64,000 nucleotides of DNA from contig NZ_BMNK01000005.1 in assembly GCF_014646515.1 (NCBI RefSeq), forward strand, positions 245,710 through 309,709, read 5' to 3'. The notes under the pieces are model-generated. The model worked only from the letters and a program-made list of their open reading frames with translations. It did not search any database and was not told where the DNA came from. This stretch comes from Nonomuraea glycinis (lineage in GTDB: Bacteria; Actinomycetota; Actinomycetes; Streptosporangiales; Streptosporangiaceae). Shown piece by piece: positions 1-7,471 of this stretch. Positions within the stretch are counted from its first letter, which is position 1, and every line of letters begins with the position of its first letter. Both the position numbers and the translations under genes were made by a program.

Positions 1-1
1 G

Positions 2-373
2 CTGGACGAGGCCGCCGTCCTGCTGGCCGAGCCGGGCCTGGCGGCGGTGGCCGGGGAGTTCCGGCAGGTCCACGCGCTCTGGCACGACCTGGCCGAGGTG
101 GCGCTGCCCGCGGACGTCCCGGAGTTCGCCCGGATCCGCGACCTGACGGCGGCGATCAAACAGAGCGTCATGGAGGAGGGCAGCGCGGGCGTCGAGCAGT
201 CGGCGCAGACCGCCGCCACGCTGTGGGAGGTACGCGCCGCCGCGGACGAGTCCTTCCCCGGCGGCGACGCGACCGCGCTCCTGACCGACCTCGGCAATCG
301 GGTGAACGCCATCTACGAAGCCGAGCGCTCCGCCATCGCAAGACTCGCGACCCTGACCGGACAGCCGGCTTAA
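2..373 (+). CDS. C-terminal part of a possible DUF4872/BtrH-type protein (5' partial)
   Basis: The reading frame is open from the left edge of the window and ends at a TAA, giving about 123 residues of the C-terminus of a longer protein. A GTG at 47 is only an internal start. The fragment is predicted to be helical and rich in Ala, Glu and Leu, with no membrane segment. The pattern of a helical pair followed by a Pro-rich hinge and more helices resembles the C-terminal DUF4872 region of BtrH-N-domain proteins. This is a weak family impression and no catalytic residue is visible. Without the N-terminus no function can be assigned. A 14-bp tandem repeat follows about 60 bp downstream. Confidence 0.55.
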   Translation: MDEAAVLLAEPGLAAVAGEFRQVHALWHDLAEVALPADVPEFARIRDLTAAIKQSVMEEGSAGVEQSAQTAATLWEVRAAADESFPGGDATALLTDLGNRVNAIYEAERSAIARLATLTGQPA

Positions 374-432
374 GGGACGCTGACCGGATAACCGGTCTCA
401 GGGGAGCACGGCGGCGTCGAGAACCGACAGGG

Positions 433-460
433 CGGAGCTCGCGGTACGGAGCTCGCGGTA
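433..460. repeat. 14-bp tandem direct repeat, two copies
   Basis: Two exact copies of CGGAGCTCGCGGTA lie head to tail (433-446 and 447-460) in the 231-bp gap between the partial first gene and the secreted-protein gene. It is one of several short tandem duplications at gene ends in this window. Confidence 0.85.
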
Positions 461-604
461 CGGCGGGAGCGATCCACTGCTCCCGCCGTGCCGCGTCGTC
501 GTGCCGGAGCGGTGAAGACCAGTCAACTGATCTTGTTAAAGAGTCGGGGTCCTCCTAAGCTCGCCAGCGGTGCACGGGCCTGCCCCTCAGGCGAGAGGAA
601 CACT

Positions 605-1882
605 GTGGCGAAGCGATGGATCGCGATCGTGCTGGCCGGGAGCGTGGGACTGGGGACGGTGATCGCCACAGCCCAACCGGGCCTGTCGTCCGCGACTGTG
701 GCCGCTCCGCTCCAGGCGCTGTCGCTGTCCGGCCTCAACCTGCGCACGGGCAGCGATCCGTACACCGTGCCGCCCGCGGCGGAGTTCGAGCAGGTGGGCA
801 TCGACGGCGCGCTCACGGGAAGCGACCGCACTGCGCTGCCGGCCAACGACAGCGCCGCCTGCGCCGGGCGTGCCCGCTATCTGCCGTCGCTGCCGGTCAG
901 CTCCTGGTTCTGCTGGGACAGCTCGGCACAGGGCGACAAGCAGGACATCCCGCACTCGCCCTGGGTGCCGCAGGGCATGGCCACCTCCGGTGAGGCCCAG
1001 CTCGACGGCACGCCCATCGGCAGCGATCACAGGGCACTGATCACCAGCTGGACCTGGCTGAACTCGCCCGACCCCGACGACCCGGACTACCGCACCAACT
1101 CGGTCAACCTGTCAGTGGTGAACCTCGACGACCGCCGCTATCGGAAGGTCCTGCCCGTCTGGGTGGACAAGACCGGCAGCATGCGGCGCGTCTACGGCCA
1201 CGGCGGCGGCCTGGCGTGGTACGGCCCGTACGTCTTCATGACGTCCAGCTCCAACTGGAACGGCTATGCGGGACCCAGCTCGACCGCGCACACCATCAGG
1301 GTGTTCGACACCCGCAAGATCTACCGCAAGAGGGACGGCACGGGCGGCGACTACCGCTACGTCATGCCGGAAGTGCGCCACTATCTCACCCCCTTCCTGC
1401 TCGACTACGTGTCCCTGGACCGCCACAGCACGGGCGGCGCCACCCTCATCGGCGGCTCCTACAAGAGCTCCAGCGGCTCGGCCGCCTCGCTGAGCGGCAC
1501 CCGGCTGATCCGCTACCGTTTCCAGCCGGGCACGGACGGCGACTATCGGCTCAACAGCACCCCGGTGCAGGCGTTCGTGTCCACGACCCCGGCGAACAAG
1601 GCCGACGCCATCAGCGATGTTCAGGGGGTGCATGCCGACGGTGACCGTATCTTCCTCAACATGTCGGCGGGCGCCCACCCCGGCCCCGACCCTCGACGGC
1701 GCTTCGCCACCGTCGAGGTCAGCGGGGCGGCGTCCACCTGGACGATCAGGTCTCACACCAAGTGGGGCTACCGGCCGGAGGACCTGTCGCTGTGGTACGG
1801 GACCGGCGAGCTGTGGGGCCTCACCGAAGGCGAGGAGGAACGGGTGGTCTACTCGGTGAAGCTGACGGACCTGAATCCTTGA
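605..1882 (+). CDS. Secreted protein of unknown function
   Basis: I do not recognise a named family. The product is 425 residues. The GTG at 605 is chosen because GAGAGG lies 7-13 bp upstream and the N-terminus then reads as a signal peptide: basic AKR, a hydrophobic run, then cleavage plausibly after ATA near residue 23. The open frame extends upstream to 488, but that part is not signal-like. The mature part is rich in Tyr, Trp, Ser and Asp, with several W/Y-containing blocks that could be beta-propeller-like blades, so a secreted carbohydrate- or cell-wall-associated role is possible but unproven. The stop codon TGA lies exactly where the right end of the downstream TnpB element begins, so the C-terminus may have been trimmed by that insertion. 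Confidence 0.75.
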   Translation: MAKRWIAIVLAGSVGLGTVIATAQPGLSSATVAAPLQALSLSGLNLRTGSDPYTVPPAAEFEQVGIDGALTGSDRTALPANDSAACAGRARYLPSLPVSSWFCWDSSAQGDKQDIPHSPWVPQGMATSGEAQLDGTPIGSDHRALITSWTWLNSPDPDDPDYRTNSVNLSVVNLDDRRYRKVLPVWVDKTGSMRRVYGHGGGLAWYGPYVFMTSSSNWNGYAGPSSTAHTIRVFDTRKIYRKRDGTGGDYRYVMPEVRHYLTPFLLDYVSLDRHSTGGATLIGGSYKSSSGSAASLSGTRLIRYRFQPGTDGDYRLNSTPVQAFVSTTPANKADAISDVQGVHADGDRIFLNMSAGAHPGPDPRRRFATVEVSGAASTWTIRSHTKWGYRPEDLSLWYGTGELWGLTEGEEERVVYSVKLTDLNP

Positions 1883-1990
1883 AGGCTCCCCCGTCTGAAC
1901 TGAAGGCGGGGGATTCCCGCCCGGCCTTGCGGCCGGACGCCGCTTTCGCGGCACCTTCGGGCGTGCGTGGGGATTCCAGGCTCAGGCGGC
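1883..1990 (-). ncRNA. Candidate omega-RNA (reRNA) region at the right end of the TnpB element
   Basis: Downstream of tnpB on its strand lie three consecutive stem-loops. They are 7-bp arms at 1887-1893/1907-1913 with a 13-nt loop, CCGGCC/GGCCGG at 1921-1926/1931-1936 with a 4-nt loop, and GCCGC/GCGGC at 1939-1943/1948-1952 with a 4-nt loop. IS200/IS605-family TnpB nucleases are known to use an RNA transcribed from this right end, whose 3' guide is the flanking DNA. Here that guide would run into the 3' end of the secreted-protein gene (about 1860-1880). Structure and position are seen; function is inferred. Confidence 0.45.
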
Positions 1991-3199
1991 CTCCGGGAGC
2001 GGCGCTCCCGGAGGTCTTACGCCCTCGACACCTGCCGGGTTCCAACCTGCCCGGACCAGCATCACGCGGGCGCTGTTCTTGTCCCTGGGGGAGACAGCGC
2101 CGCACGCGGTGCAGGCATAGGTTCGTTCTGAGAGAGGCAGTGCGTGCTTGGTTCTCGCTCCGCACCGCGCGCAGTCCATGGTGGTGTGCGCGGGATGCAC
2201 GAGACGGACCTCCCGCCCGTGCTTGCGGCCCATCTCGATCAGGGCGCGCTTGGTCGCCGAGATGGCCGCGTCCGCGGCCTTGCGCGCCATGCTCGACTTG
2301 GCCAGGAACTTCGGCCGGAAGTCCTCCACCGCGATCCGGTCGTGGTCGCGGGCAACGGCCTTGGCCCACTTCCGTCCGGTGTCCTGCCGCTGGGCCGCCA
2401 CCTTCCGGTGCAGCTTCGCGGCCTGCCGCTTCGCCTCGCGGTAGCCCTTCGATCCCGCCTGCCCCTTCGCGGGCTTGCGGCGAGCCATCATCCGCTGATA
2501 GCGGGCCAGCCGCTGCGCGGCCGTGCGCCCGTGCCCGGCATGGGGAAGATCGTGGGCATCGCTGGTGGTCGTGGCCGTCTCTTTCACGCCCCAGTCGATA
2601 CCTATCGCCCGGCCGGTCTCGGGCAAGGGCTCGACCTGCACCACGACGACGAAGGACGCTCACCAGTGCCCCACCGCATCGCGGTACACCCGCACCGAGG
2701 AAGGAGCGGCGGGCAGTTCCCGCGACCACACCGGGCGCACCACGATCCCGCCCGCCAGATGCAGACGGCCGTCCTTGAGGCGAAACCCGCGCTTGGTGTA
2801 GTTCAGACTCGCCGCAGCCTCGCGCTTCTTCTTCCAGCGCGGCATCCCGGCCCGCTGCCGCATCGGCAACCGATCCTTGATGTCCTTCAGGGCCTTGGCG
2901 CGGGACTTCCCGAAGTCACGTATCACCTGCTGCTGCGCAACGCTGGAGCCTTCCGCGAGCCACGGCGTGCGCCTGCGGGCCTCGGTCAGCATCTTGTCCA
3001 GCTGCGCCGGACCACACGTGCGCTTCTCCCCGGTCGCCTTGTTGTGCCGGTACACCTGCTTGGACTTGGCGACCGACTCATTCCAGACCCACCGGCACCG
3101 ATCCCACTCAGCCTCAAGCAGACACCGCGCCGTGGACGACAGACGCACCCGGAAGGTATACCGAGCGTGCCCGGCATCCTGCGTAGCCACTTCCGTCAT
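1982..3199 (-). pseudogene. tnpB: TnpB (OrfB) RNA-guided nuclease interrupted by one in-frame TGA
   Basis: The frame encodes a full-length 405-codon TnpB, but codon 180 (2660-2662) is TGA between a Trp and Ala-Ser-Phe. Both halves are in the same frame, so this is a point nonsense mutation, for example TGG to TGA, and not a frameshift. The N-terminal half (179 codons) has the basic OrfB N-terminal helices. The C-terminal half carries the RuvC-like site (GIDWGV near codon 202, VEDF near 292, the Asp of RDKNSA near 373) and a zinc finger with CxxC pairs near 343/346 and 363/366. All catalytic residues survive. A GTG at 2644 could restart translation of the RuvC half. No tnpA transposase is adjacent. 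The element is probably dead or depends on stop-codon readthrough. Confidence 0.9.
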
Positions 3200-3438
3200 G
3201 CAGCCGAACCTACCTGGCAGGACCGACAGTTTTGAGCCCTATCGATCTTTGCGGTGTCCCACACCCGCGAGATGGTGGACGCCGGATCACCCTGGCGGCG
3301 ATCCGGCCACCTCTGCTCCGCTCCGCAGGAGTCCGATTCCTCCCCCGACCTGAAGGGCCGGAGCATCCTCGGAGGGAACGAAAACGGACCTGAATCTGTG
3401 TGGCTGACGGACCTGCGTCCGTCGCGGGGTCGTCGGCT

Positions 3439-3798
3439 TCAGGAGAGCGCGGACCGCACGGCCTGCTCGCTGCGGCCGACCACCGCGCTCCCGTCGTCGG
3501 CTGTGATGATGGGCCGCTGGATCAGCACCGGGTTGGCCGCCAGTGCCTCGATCCAGCGGTCGCGGTCGTCGCGCGGCCAGGTGCCGATGCCGAGTTCGGC
3601 GGCTCTGGGCTCGCCGGTCCGGGTGATGTCCCACGGTTCGAGGCCGAGCCGGGCCAGCACCTCGCGGATCTCGCTCGCGGCCGGCGGGTCGTCCAAGTAG
3701 CGGCGCACGGTGTAGGCGGCGGCCTCGGCGTCGAGAATCGACAGGGCGGAGCGGCATTTCGAGCAGTCCGGGTTGATCCAGATCTCCATGGACCCCAT
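3439..3798 (-). CDS. ArsC/Spx-family thioredoxin-fold protein (arsenate reductase-like)
   Basis: The product is a 119-residue protein of the ArsC/YffB/Spx family, a thioredoxin-like cytoplasmic fold. The N-terminus reads beta-strand then PDCSKC (Cys12 and Cys15), the redox motif of the glutaredoxin-linked arsenate reductases. It is followed by the family's YLDDPP segment, ITRTGEP with a conserved Arg, and the C-terminal RPIITADDG strand and loop. An internal ATG at 3789 would give a start three residues later. No ars efflux gene is adjacent. A divergent metal-cluster-type regulator starts about 110 bp upstream, across an AT-rich intergenic region, and could control it. Whether arsenate is the true substrate cannot be told, because many family members act on other targets. 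Confidence 0.85.
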   Translation of the reverse strand: MGSMEIWINPDCSKCRSALSILDAEAAAYTVRRYLDDPPAASEIREVLARLGLEPWDITRTGEPRAAELGIGTWPRDDRDRWIEALAANPVLIQRPIITADDGSAVVGRSEQAVRSALS

Positions 3799-3935
3799 GC
3801 TTCCTCACATCCCGCCGAAGGTCGTCGACGGCACCTTATTCCGCTAACAAGTTTTAGTTAAACCAGAGGAGCCCGTCAATGGTCAAGGCATGAAAGACCG
3901 TTCGGCCCATGACAGTGGGTGTTAACCTCGATGGT

Positions 3936-4682
3936 ATGGCCCAGGATGACGTCTCTCCCATCGAAGCCGTCGCGGCGCTCAGCGACGACCTGCGCCGCCG
4001 CATGTACGACTTCATCCGGCGCTCGGGCCGGCCGGTGACGCGGGACGAGGCGGCGCAGTGCGTCGGCATCTCCCGCAAGCTCGCCGCCTTCCACCTCGAC
4101 AAGCTCGTCGACGTGGGCCTGCTGTCAGCGGGTTATGCCCAGCCGGCCGGGCTGCGCCGGGTGGGACGCGCCCCCAAGGTGTACGAACCCACCGATCTCC
4201 ATGTCCAGGTCAGCATCCCGCCGCGCGAGCACGGCCTGCTCGCCGACATCCTGCTGCGGGCCGTACGCGCGCAGAGTCCGGCGGAGAGCGCCCGGGACGC
4301 CGCGCTGCGGGTGGCCGCCGAGCGTGGCCGCGACCTCGGCCGGGCCGAGCGTGACCAGCTCAAGCCCGGACGGCTCGGCGCGGAGCGGGCCCTGACCTGC
4401 GCCGGGCACCTGCTCGAACGGCACGGCTTCGAGCCCGAGCGCGCCACCTCGACCCTGATGCGGCTGCAGAACTGCCCGTTCCATCCGATGGCGGCCAGGG
4501 ACCCCGGCCTGGTCTGCGCGATCAACCAGGCCTTCCTGGCCGGAGTCCTCGACGGCCTGGGCGCCACCACCCTCGACGCCACCCTGGCGCCGAGACCGGG
4601 CGCGTGCTGCGTCGAACTCGGCACAGCCGGCCCCCAACCGGCCGAGCACCCCGGCGGCGCCCAGGAGAGCTCCACCGCCTGA
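3936..4682 (+). CDS. HTH regulator with C-terminal Cys/His cluster motif (COG2345, SufR-like)
   Basis: The product is a 248-residue transcription factor. The winged helix-turn-helix lies at about residues 10-75 (ALSDDLRRRMYDFI, then a recognition helix with CVGISRKLAAFHLDKL). A middle helical domain follows. The C-terminus has a conserved Cys/His set: NCPFHPMA, LVCAINQ and GACCVEL. In this family such residues are thought to bind an Fe-S cluster or metal, as in SufR. The start at 3936 fits homologues better than the in-frame ATG at 3909. It is divergent from the ArsC-like gene across AT-rich DNA (about 3840-3870), so autoregulation and control of that gene are plausible. No suf operon lies in the window. 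Confidence 0.8.
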   Translation: MAQDDVSPIEAVAALSDDLRRRMYDFIRRSGRPVTRDEAAQCVGISRKLAAFHLDKLVDVGLLSAGYAQPAGLRRVGRAPKVYEPTDLHVQVSIPPREHGLLADILLRAVRAQSPAESARDAALRVAAERGRDLGRAERDQLKPGRLGAERALTCAGHLLERHGFEPERATSTLMRLQNCPFHPMAARDPGLVCAINQAFLAGVLDGLGATTLDATLAPRPGACCVELGTAGPQPAEHPGGAQESSTA

Positions 4683-4726
4683 GTCACCGGCCCGGCCCGG
4701 CGCGGTCCTGGCCGGCTCCGGCAGGG

Positions 4727-5635
4727 TCACCGGCTCGGCGCGGTCCCGAAGAACTCCCGCAGTGTCATCGGGGCCCGGCCGCCGAGGCGTTCGATGCTTT
4801 TGGTGACCCCGTAGAGCGGGTGGTGGCCGGTGCCGATGAGGCGGAAGATCGCCCACAGGTGGGTCAGGTGCTCCACGGTGTACGGGTCGCGGTAAATCTC
4901 CATCGCCCGCGCCTCCCACTCAGCCGGTGGCAGATCGACGTATTTCACCCCCATGGCGTCGGCCGCCTCGCCGACGCTCGCCATCTGCCCGGTCACCAGG
5001 CACACCGGGTCGGCAGGCCCGGGGTCCAGCAGCAGCCCGGCCGCCACCCTCGCGACGTCGCCCGCCGCGACGAGCGGGATCAGCGTGTCCCCGGAGCCCA
5101 GCGGCAGGGCCAGCTCACGGCGGTCTCCCGCGGCGGCCGCCACGACGGCCAGGTTCTCGAAGAACACCGCTGCCCGCAGGTGCACCGCGCCCACCCCGGC
5201 CCGGTCGAAAACCTGCTCGGCCACCCAGTGCCGGCGCATCCGCGGGGTGAGCGCGTCGGGGGAGGCGTCCAGCTGGGACACCTCGACCACGCGCGTCAGC
5301 CCTTCCTCCCGCGCCGCCGCCGCGAAGGCCCCCGTGGCGTCCAGCAGGCCGGCCGTCACCGGATAGGTGAAGAAGGCCCGGCTCACCCCGCGCACGGCCG
5401 GTCGTACGGAGGAGATCTCGCGCAGGTCGCCCACGACCACCTCGGCCCCGAGCCCGCGCAGCTCGTCGGCCCGGTGGTCGTCGGTGCGCACGAAGGCCCG
5501 TACGGCCTCGCCGCGCTCCAGCAGGTGGCCCGCGACCGCGCGGCCGGTCGAGCCTTGAGCCCCGCCGGCCGCGCCCGCGACCGAGCGGCCGGTCGAGCCC
5601 TGCGGTCCGCCGGCCGCGCCCGTGACCAGGATCAT
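4727..5635 (-). CDS. NmrA-like NAD(P)-binding oxidoreductase with duplicated glycine-rich loop
   Basis: This 302-residue protein is an atypical short-chain dehydrogenase of the NmrA/NAD(P)H-binding family. It has an N-terminal Rossmann fold beginning MILVTGAAGG, followed by LLERGEAVRAFVRTDD and a VVVGDL strand, and the C-terminal substrate region typical of ergot-alkaloid/AgnL4-type family members. The nucleotide-binding loop is present twice: residues about 6-20 and 21-35 are near-identical (GAAGGxQGSTGRxVA) because of a 45-bp tandem duplication. Only one copy can sit in the normal position, so the enzyme may be impaired. It overlaps the upstream saccharopine-dehydrogenase-like gene by 4 bp (ATGA), so the two are translationally coupled and share the TetR-controlled promoter. 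Confidence 0.85.
   Translation of the reverse strand: MILVTGAAGGPQGSTGRSVAGAAGGAQGSTGRAVAGHLLERGEAVRAFVRTDDHRADELRGLGAEVVVGDLREISSVRPAVRGVSRAFFTYPVTAGLLDATGAFAAAAREEGLTRVVEVSQLDASPDALTPRMRRHWVAEQVFDRAGVGAVHLRAAVFFENLAVVAAAAGDRRELALPLGSGDTLIPLVAAGDVARVAAGLLLDPGPADPVCLVTGQMASVGEAADAMGVKYVDLPPAEWEARAMEIYRDPYTVEHLTHLWAIFRLIGTGHHPLYGVTKSIERLGGRAPMTLREFFGTAPSR
5531..5620. repeat. 45-bp in-frame tandem duplication inside the NmrA-like gene
   Basis: Units 5531-5575 and 5576-5620 are adjacent and nearly identical, and 45 bp keeps the frame. The unit encodes the 15-residue glycine-rich dinucleotide-binding loop, so the protein carries two of them. Confidence 0.9.
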
Positions 5636-6666
5636 CGCGCCGTCCCTCGCGGGAGTCTGAGGGTGAAGAGCCCGAGCTGTTCAAGCTCGCGCAGGTACGG
5701 CTCGGCGGGGAAGGCCTCGGCCGGGCTGAAGACGCCGCCTCCTTCGGGCCCCCGGTCGTCGGCCAGCCGGACGGCGGCCGCCACGGAGGCGACGGCGCTG
5801 GCCCGCCAGAGGTCGCGCCCACTGGCCTGCCCGGCGCGGCCCCCGTCCGCGGTGATCGCCTGGACGGCGACGGTGAACTCGGACCCGGCCCGGGTGGCGG
5901 CGTCGACGTGCTCGCTGGTGAACGCCTGCTCCTCCTCGAAGGTATGCGCGGTGAGCTGGGCCTCCACCTCGCGGACGGCCACGTGCCGGGGGATGGTCAC
6001 CACGTCGGAGGAGGGGATGGGGGCGATCATGGTGCGCGGGCCGAGGGGCGGCGGGAAGGGGAAGACGACGTTGCGCGGCTCGACGTATCCGACCTGGAAG
6101 GCGCCCCCGGTGTAGGAGATCCGGCGGGTGTCGGCGAACAGCAGCTCCGCGGTCTTCCTGGCGCCGGTGGTCAGCCGCCACCCGGTCACCGCGTAGGCGA
6201 CCACCAGCCGGTCGACGCCGGTCAGGCCGCCGGCCACGGCGGAGGCGAGCAGGTCGCCCAGCCCGCCGTAGAAGCTCATCGCGGTGATCATGGCGATGCC
6301 CGCGCGCTCGGCCGGCTCTCGCATGGCGTCGAACATCCAGGCGGTGTGGTGCTGCTCCAGGCCGTGGTCGACGTAGTGGCAGCCGGCCTCGGCGGCGGCT
6401 CGGGCGACGGGCCGGCCCGTCTCGGTGAAGGGGCCGGCGCAGTGGACCAGCACGGCCGCCCGTGCCGCCAGCGCCCGCAGCGCCTCCGGGTCGTCCAGGG
6501 CGGCCTGGTGGACCGGGAGGCCACCGAGCTCGTCGGCCAGCGCCTTGAGCGCTTCGCCGTCACGACCGGCCAGGACGACCTCCCGGCCACGGGCGCGCAG
6601 CTCGGCGGCGACCAGGCGCCCGGTGTGGCCGGTGGCTCCGTAGACGGCGATGGGTGGTGATGACAC
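5632..6666 (-). CDS. Saccharopine-dehydrogenase-like NAD(P)-binding protein
   Basis: The product is 344 residues and begins with a clear Rossmann loop (AVYGATGHTGRLVAAEL, residues about 7-23). Next come VVLAGRDGEALKAL and the VLVHCAGPF segment, the hallmark of the Sacchrp_dh_NADP family (trans-acting enoyl reductase-like or saccharopine reductase-like proteins). CHYVDHGLE and a C-terminal all-beta region follow. Such proteins reduce or oxidise diverse small substrates, and the substrate here is unknown. It is the first gene of a two-gene minus-strand operon and is divergent from a tetR gene. Twin TetR-type palindromes sit in the shared 84-bp intergenic space, which strongly suggests TetR control. 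Confidence 0.85.
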   Translation of the reverse strand: MSSPPIAVYGATGHTGRLVAAELRARGREVVLAGRDGEALKALADELGGLPVHQAALDDPEALRALAARAAVLVHCAGPFTETGRPVARAAAEAGCHYVDHGLEQHHTAWMFDAMREPAERAGIAMITAMSFYGGLGDLLASAVAGGLTGVDRLVVAYAVTGWRLTTGARKTAELLFADTRRISYTGGAFQVGYVEPRNVVFPFPPPLGPRTMIAPIPSSDVVTIPRHVAVREVEAQLTAHTFEEEQAFTSEHVDAATRAGSEFTVAVQAITADGGRAGQASGRDLWRASAVASVAAAVRLADDRGPEGGGVFSPAEAFPAEPYLRELEQLGLFTLRLPRGTAR

Positions 6667-6680
6667 GGCTCACCTCAAGG

Positions 6681-6735
6681 TTTCATACTGACGGTATGTA
6701 ACTTCCCTTCGAAGTTACATACCGCGAGTATGTAA
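6681..6735. promoter_or_regulatory. Twin TetR-type operators between tetR and the oxidoreductase operon
   Basis: Two palindromes lie 34 bp apart, centre to centre. One is TTTCATAC-N5-GTATGTAA at 6681-6701. The other is TTACATAC-N5-GTATGTAA at 6715-6735 and has perfect 8-bp arms. They also form a larger perfect 13-bp inverted repeat (6693-6705/6711-6723). The position between divergent genes, one of them tetR, fits autoregulation plus control of the operon. Spacing of about three helical turns would allow two dimers on the same DNA face. Confidence 0.8.
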
Positions 6736-6750
6736 GTCAATGGGGGATCG

Positions 6751-7341
6751 ATGACCCGCCGTACCCAGGCCGAGCGCTCCGACGCGACCACGGCCCTGCT
6801 GATCACCACCGCGCAGCGGCTGTTCGGCGCCCACGGCTACGCCGCCACCTCGATCGACGCGGTCGCCGCGGCGGCCGGCGTGACCAAGGGAGCCGTCTAC
6901 CACCACTTCGGCGGCAAGACGGCGCTGTTCCGGGCGGCGTTCGTCCGGGAGCAGGAGGAGACCGCCGCCACCCTGGAACGGGTCGCGTTCGAGCAGAGCG
7001 ACGGCTGGGCCGCCCTGCGCCGTGGCATCCGGACCTTCCTGGAGCACTGCCTGGATCCCGGCTTCCGGCAGATCGTGATCCTGGACGGGCCGTCCGTGCT
7101 GGGCTGGGAGACGGTCCGGGAGATCGAGTACGGTCACGCGCTGCGCGTCCTGCTCGACGGCATGCGGCTGGCACAGGCGGAAGGGTTGTTCGCGGAGGGA
7201 GACCTGCCGGCCCGCGCCCAGCTCGTCTTCGGCGCCCTGTGCGAAGGCGGGATGCTCCTGGCCCGTGCCGCCGACCCGGTGGCCGCCCTGCCCGGCCTCG
7301 CGGCGGAGGCGGACCGCCTGCTGGAGGCGTTCAAGGTCTGA
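6751..7341 (+). CDS. TetR family transcriptional regulator
   Basis: The product is 196 residues. The N-terminal TetR helix-turn-helix is complete (AQRLFGAHGYAATSIDAV, then GVTKGAVYHHFGGKTALF, residues about 20-58). It is followed by the helical ligand-binding and dimerisation domain, with a DPGFRQIVILDGPSVLGW segment seen in the subfamily that has a TetR_C-type second domain. It is divergent from the saccharopine-dehydrogenase-like/NmrA-like operon, with two matching palindromic operators between them, and is presumably its local repressor. The effector is unknown. The last 30 bp of the gene, with the stop codon, are repeated two more times downstream in a 34-bp tandem array. Confidence 0.92.
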   Translation: MTRRTQAERSDATTALLITTAQRLFGAHGYAATSIDAVAAAAGVTKGAVYHHFGGKTALFRAAFVREQEETAATLERVAFEQSDGWAALRRGIRTFLEHCLDPGFRQIVILDGPSVLGWETVREIEYGHALRVLLDGMRLAQAEGLFAEGDLPARAQLVFGALCEGGMLLARAADPVAALPGLAAEADRLLEAFKV

Positions 7342-7410
7342 GATGGACCGCCTGCTGGAGGCGTTCAACGTCTGAGATGGACCGCCTGCTGGAGGCGTTC
7401 AAGGTCGGAG
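7312..7410. repeat. 34-bp tandem repeat, three copies, across the tetR stop codon
   Basis: Units begin at 7312, 7346 and 7380. Units 1 and 2 each run GACCGCCTGCTGGAGGCGTT and on through AAGGTC(AACGTC)TGAGATG. The third copy diverges after about 30 bp. The first unit contains the real end and stop of tetR; the other two repeat the last codons out of frame with each other (34 is not a multiple of 3). Confidence 0.95.
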
Positions 7411-7471
7411 AGCCCGGCCCGTCGGGGACGCCCCGGCGCCGAGTGCGGCGAAGCGGCGCCTGTGGGCGTTC

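Larger units (their letters stand above)
1861..3415. repeat. Short direct repeats bracketing the TnpB unit
   Basis: The sequence ACGGACCTGAATC occurs at 1865-1877, just outside the tnpB right end, and again at 3384-3396 beyond its left side. GCTGACGGACCTG occurs at 1861-1873 and 3403-3415. The 17-bp compound sequence on the right flank is therefore present as two separated halves on the left flank. IS200/IS605 elements normally do not make target duplications, so this may reflect a duplicated 3' end of the upstream gene or an unusual insertion or recombination event. Confidence 0.7.

Noticed and set aside
488..604. Longer N-terminus for the first secreted protein
   Set aside because: The upstream extension lacks a ribosome site and would bury the signal peptide, while GTG 605 has both signals.
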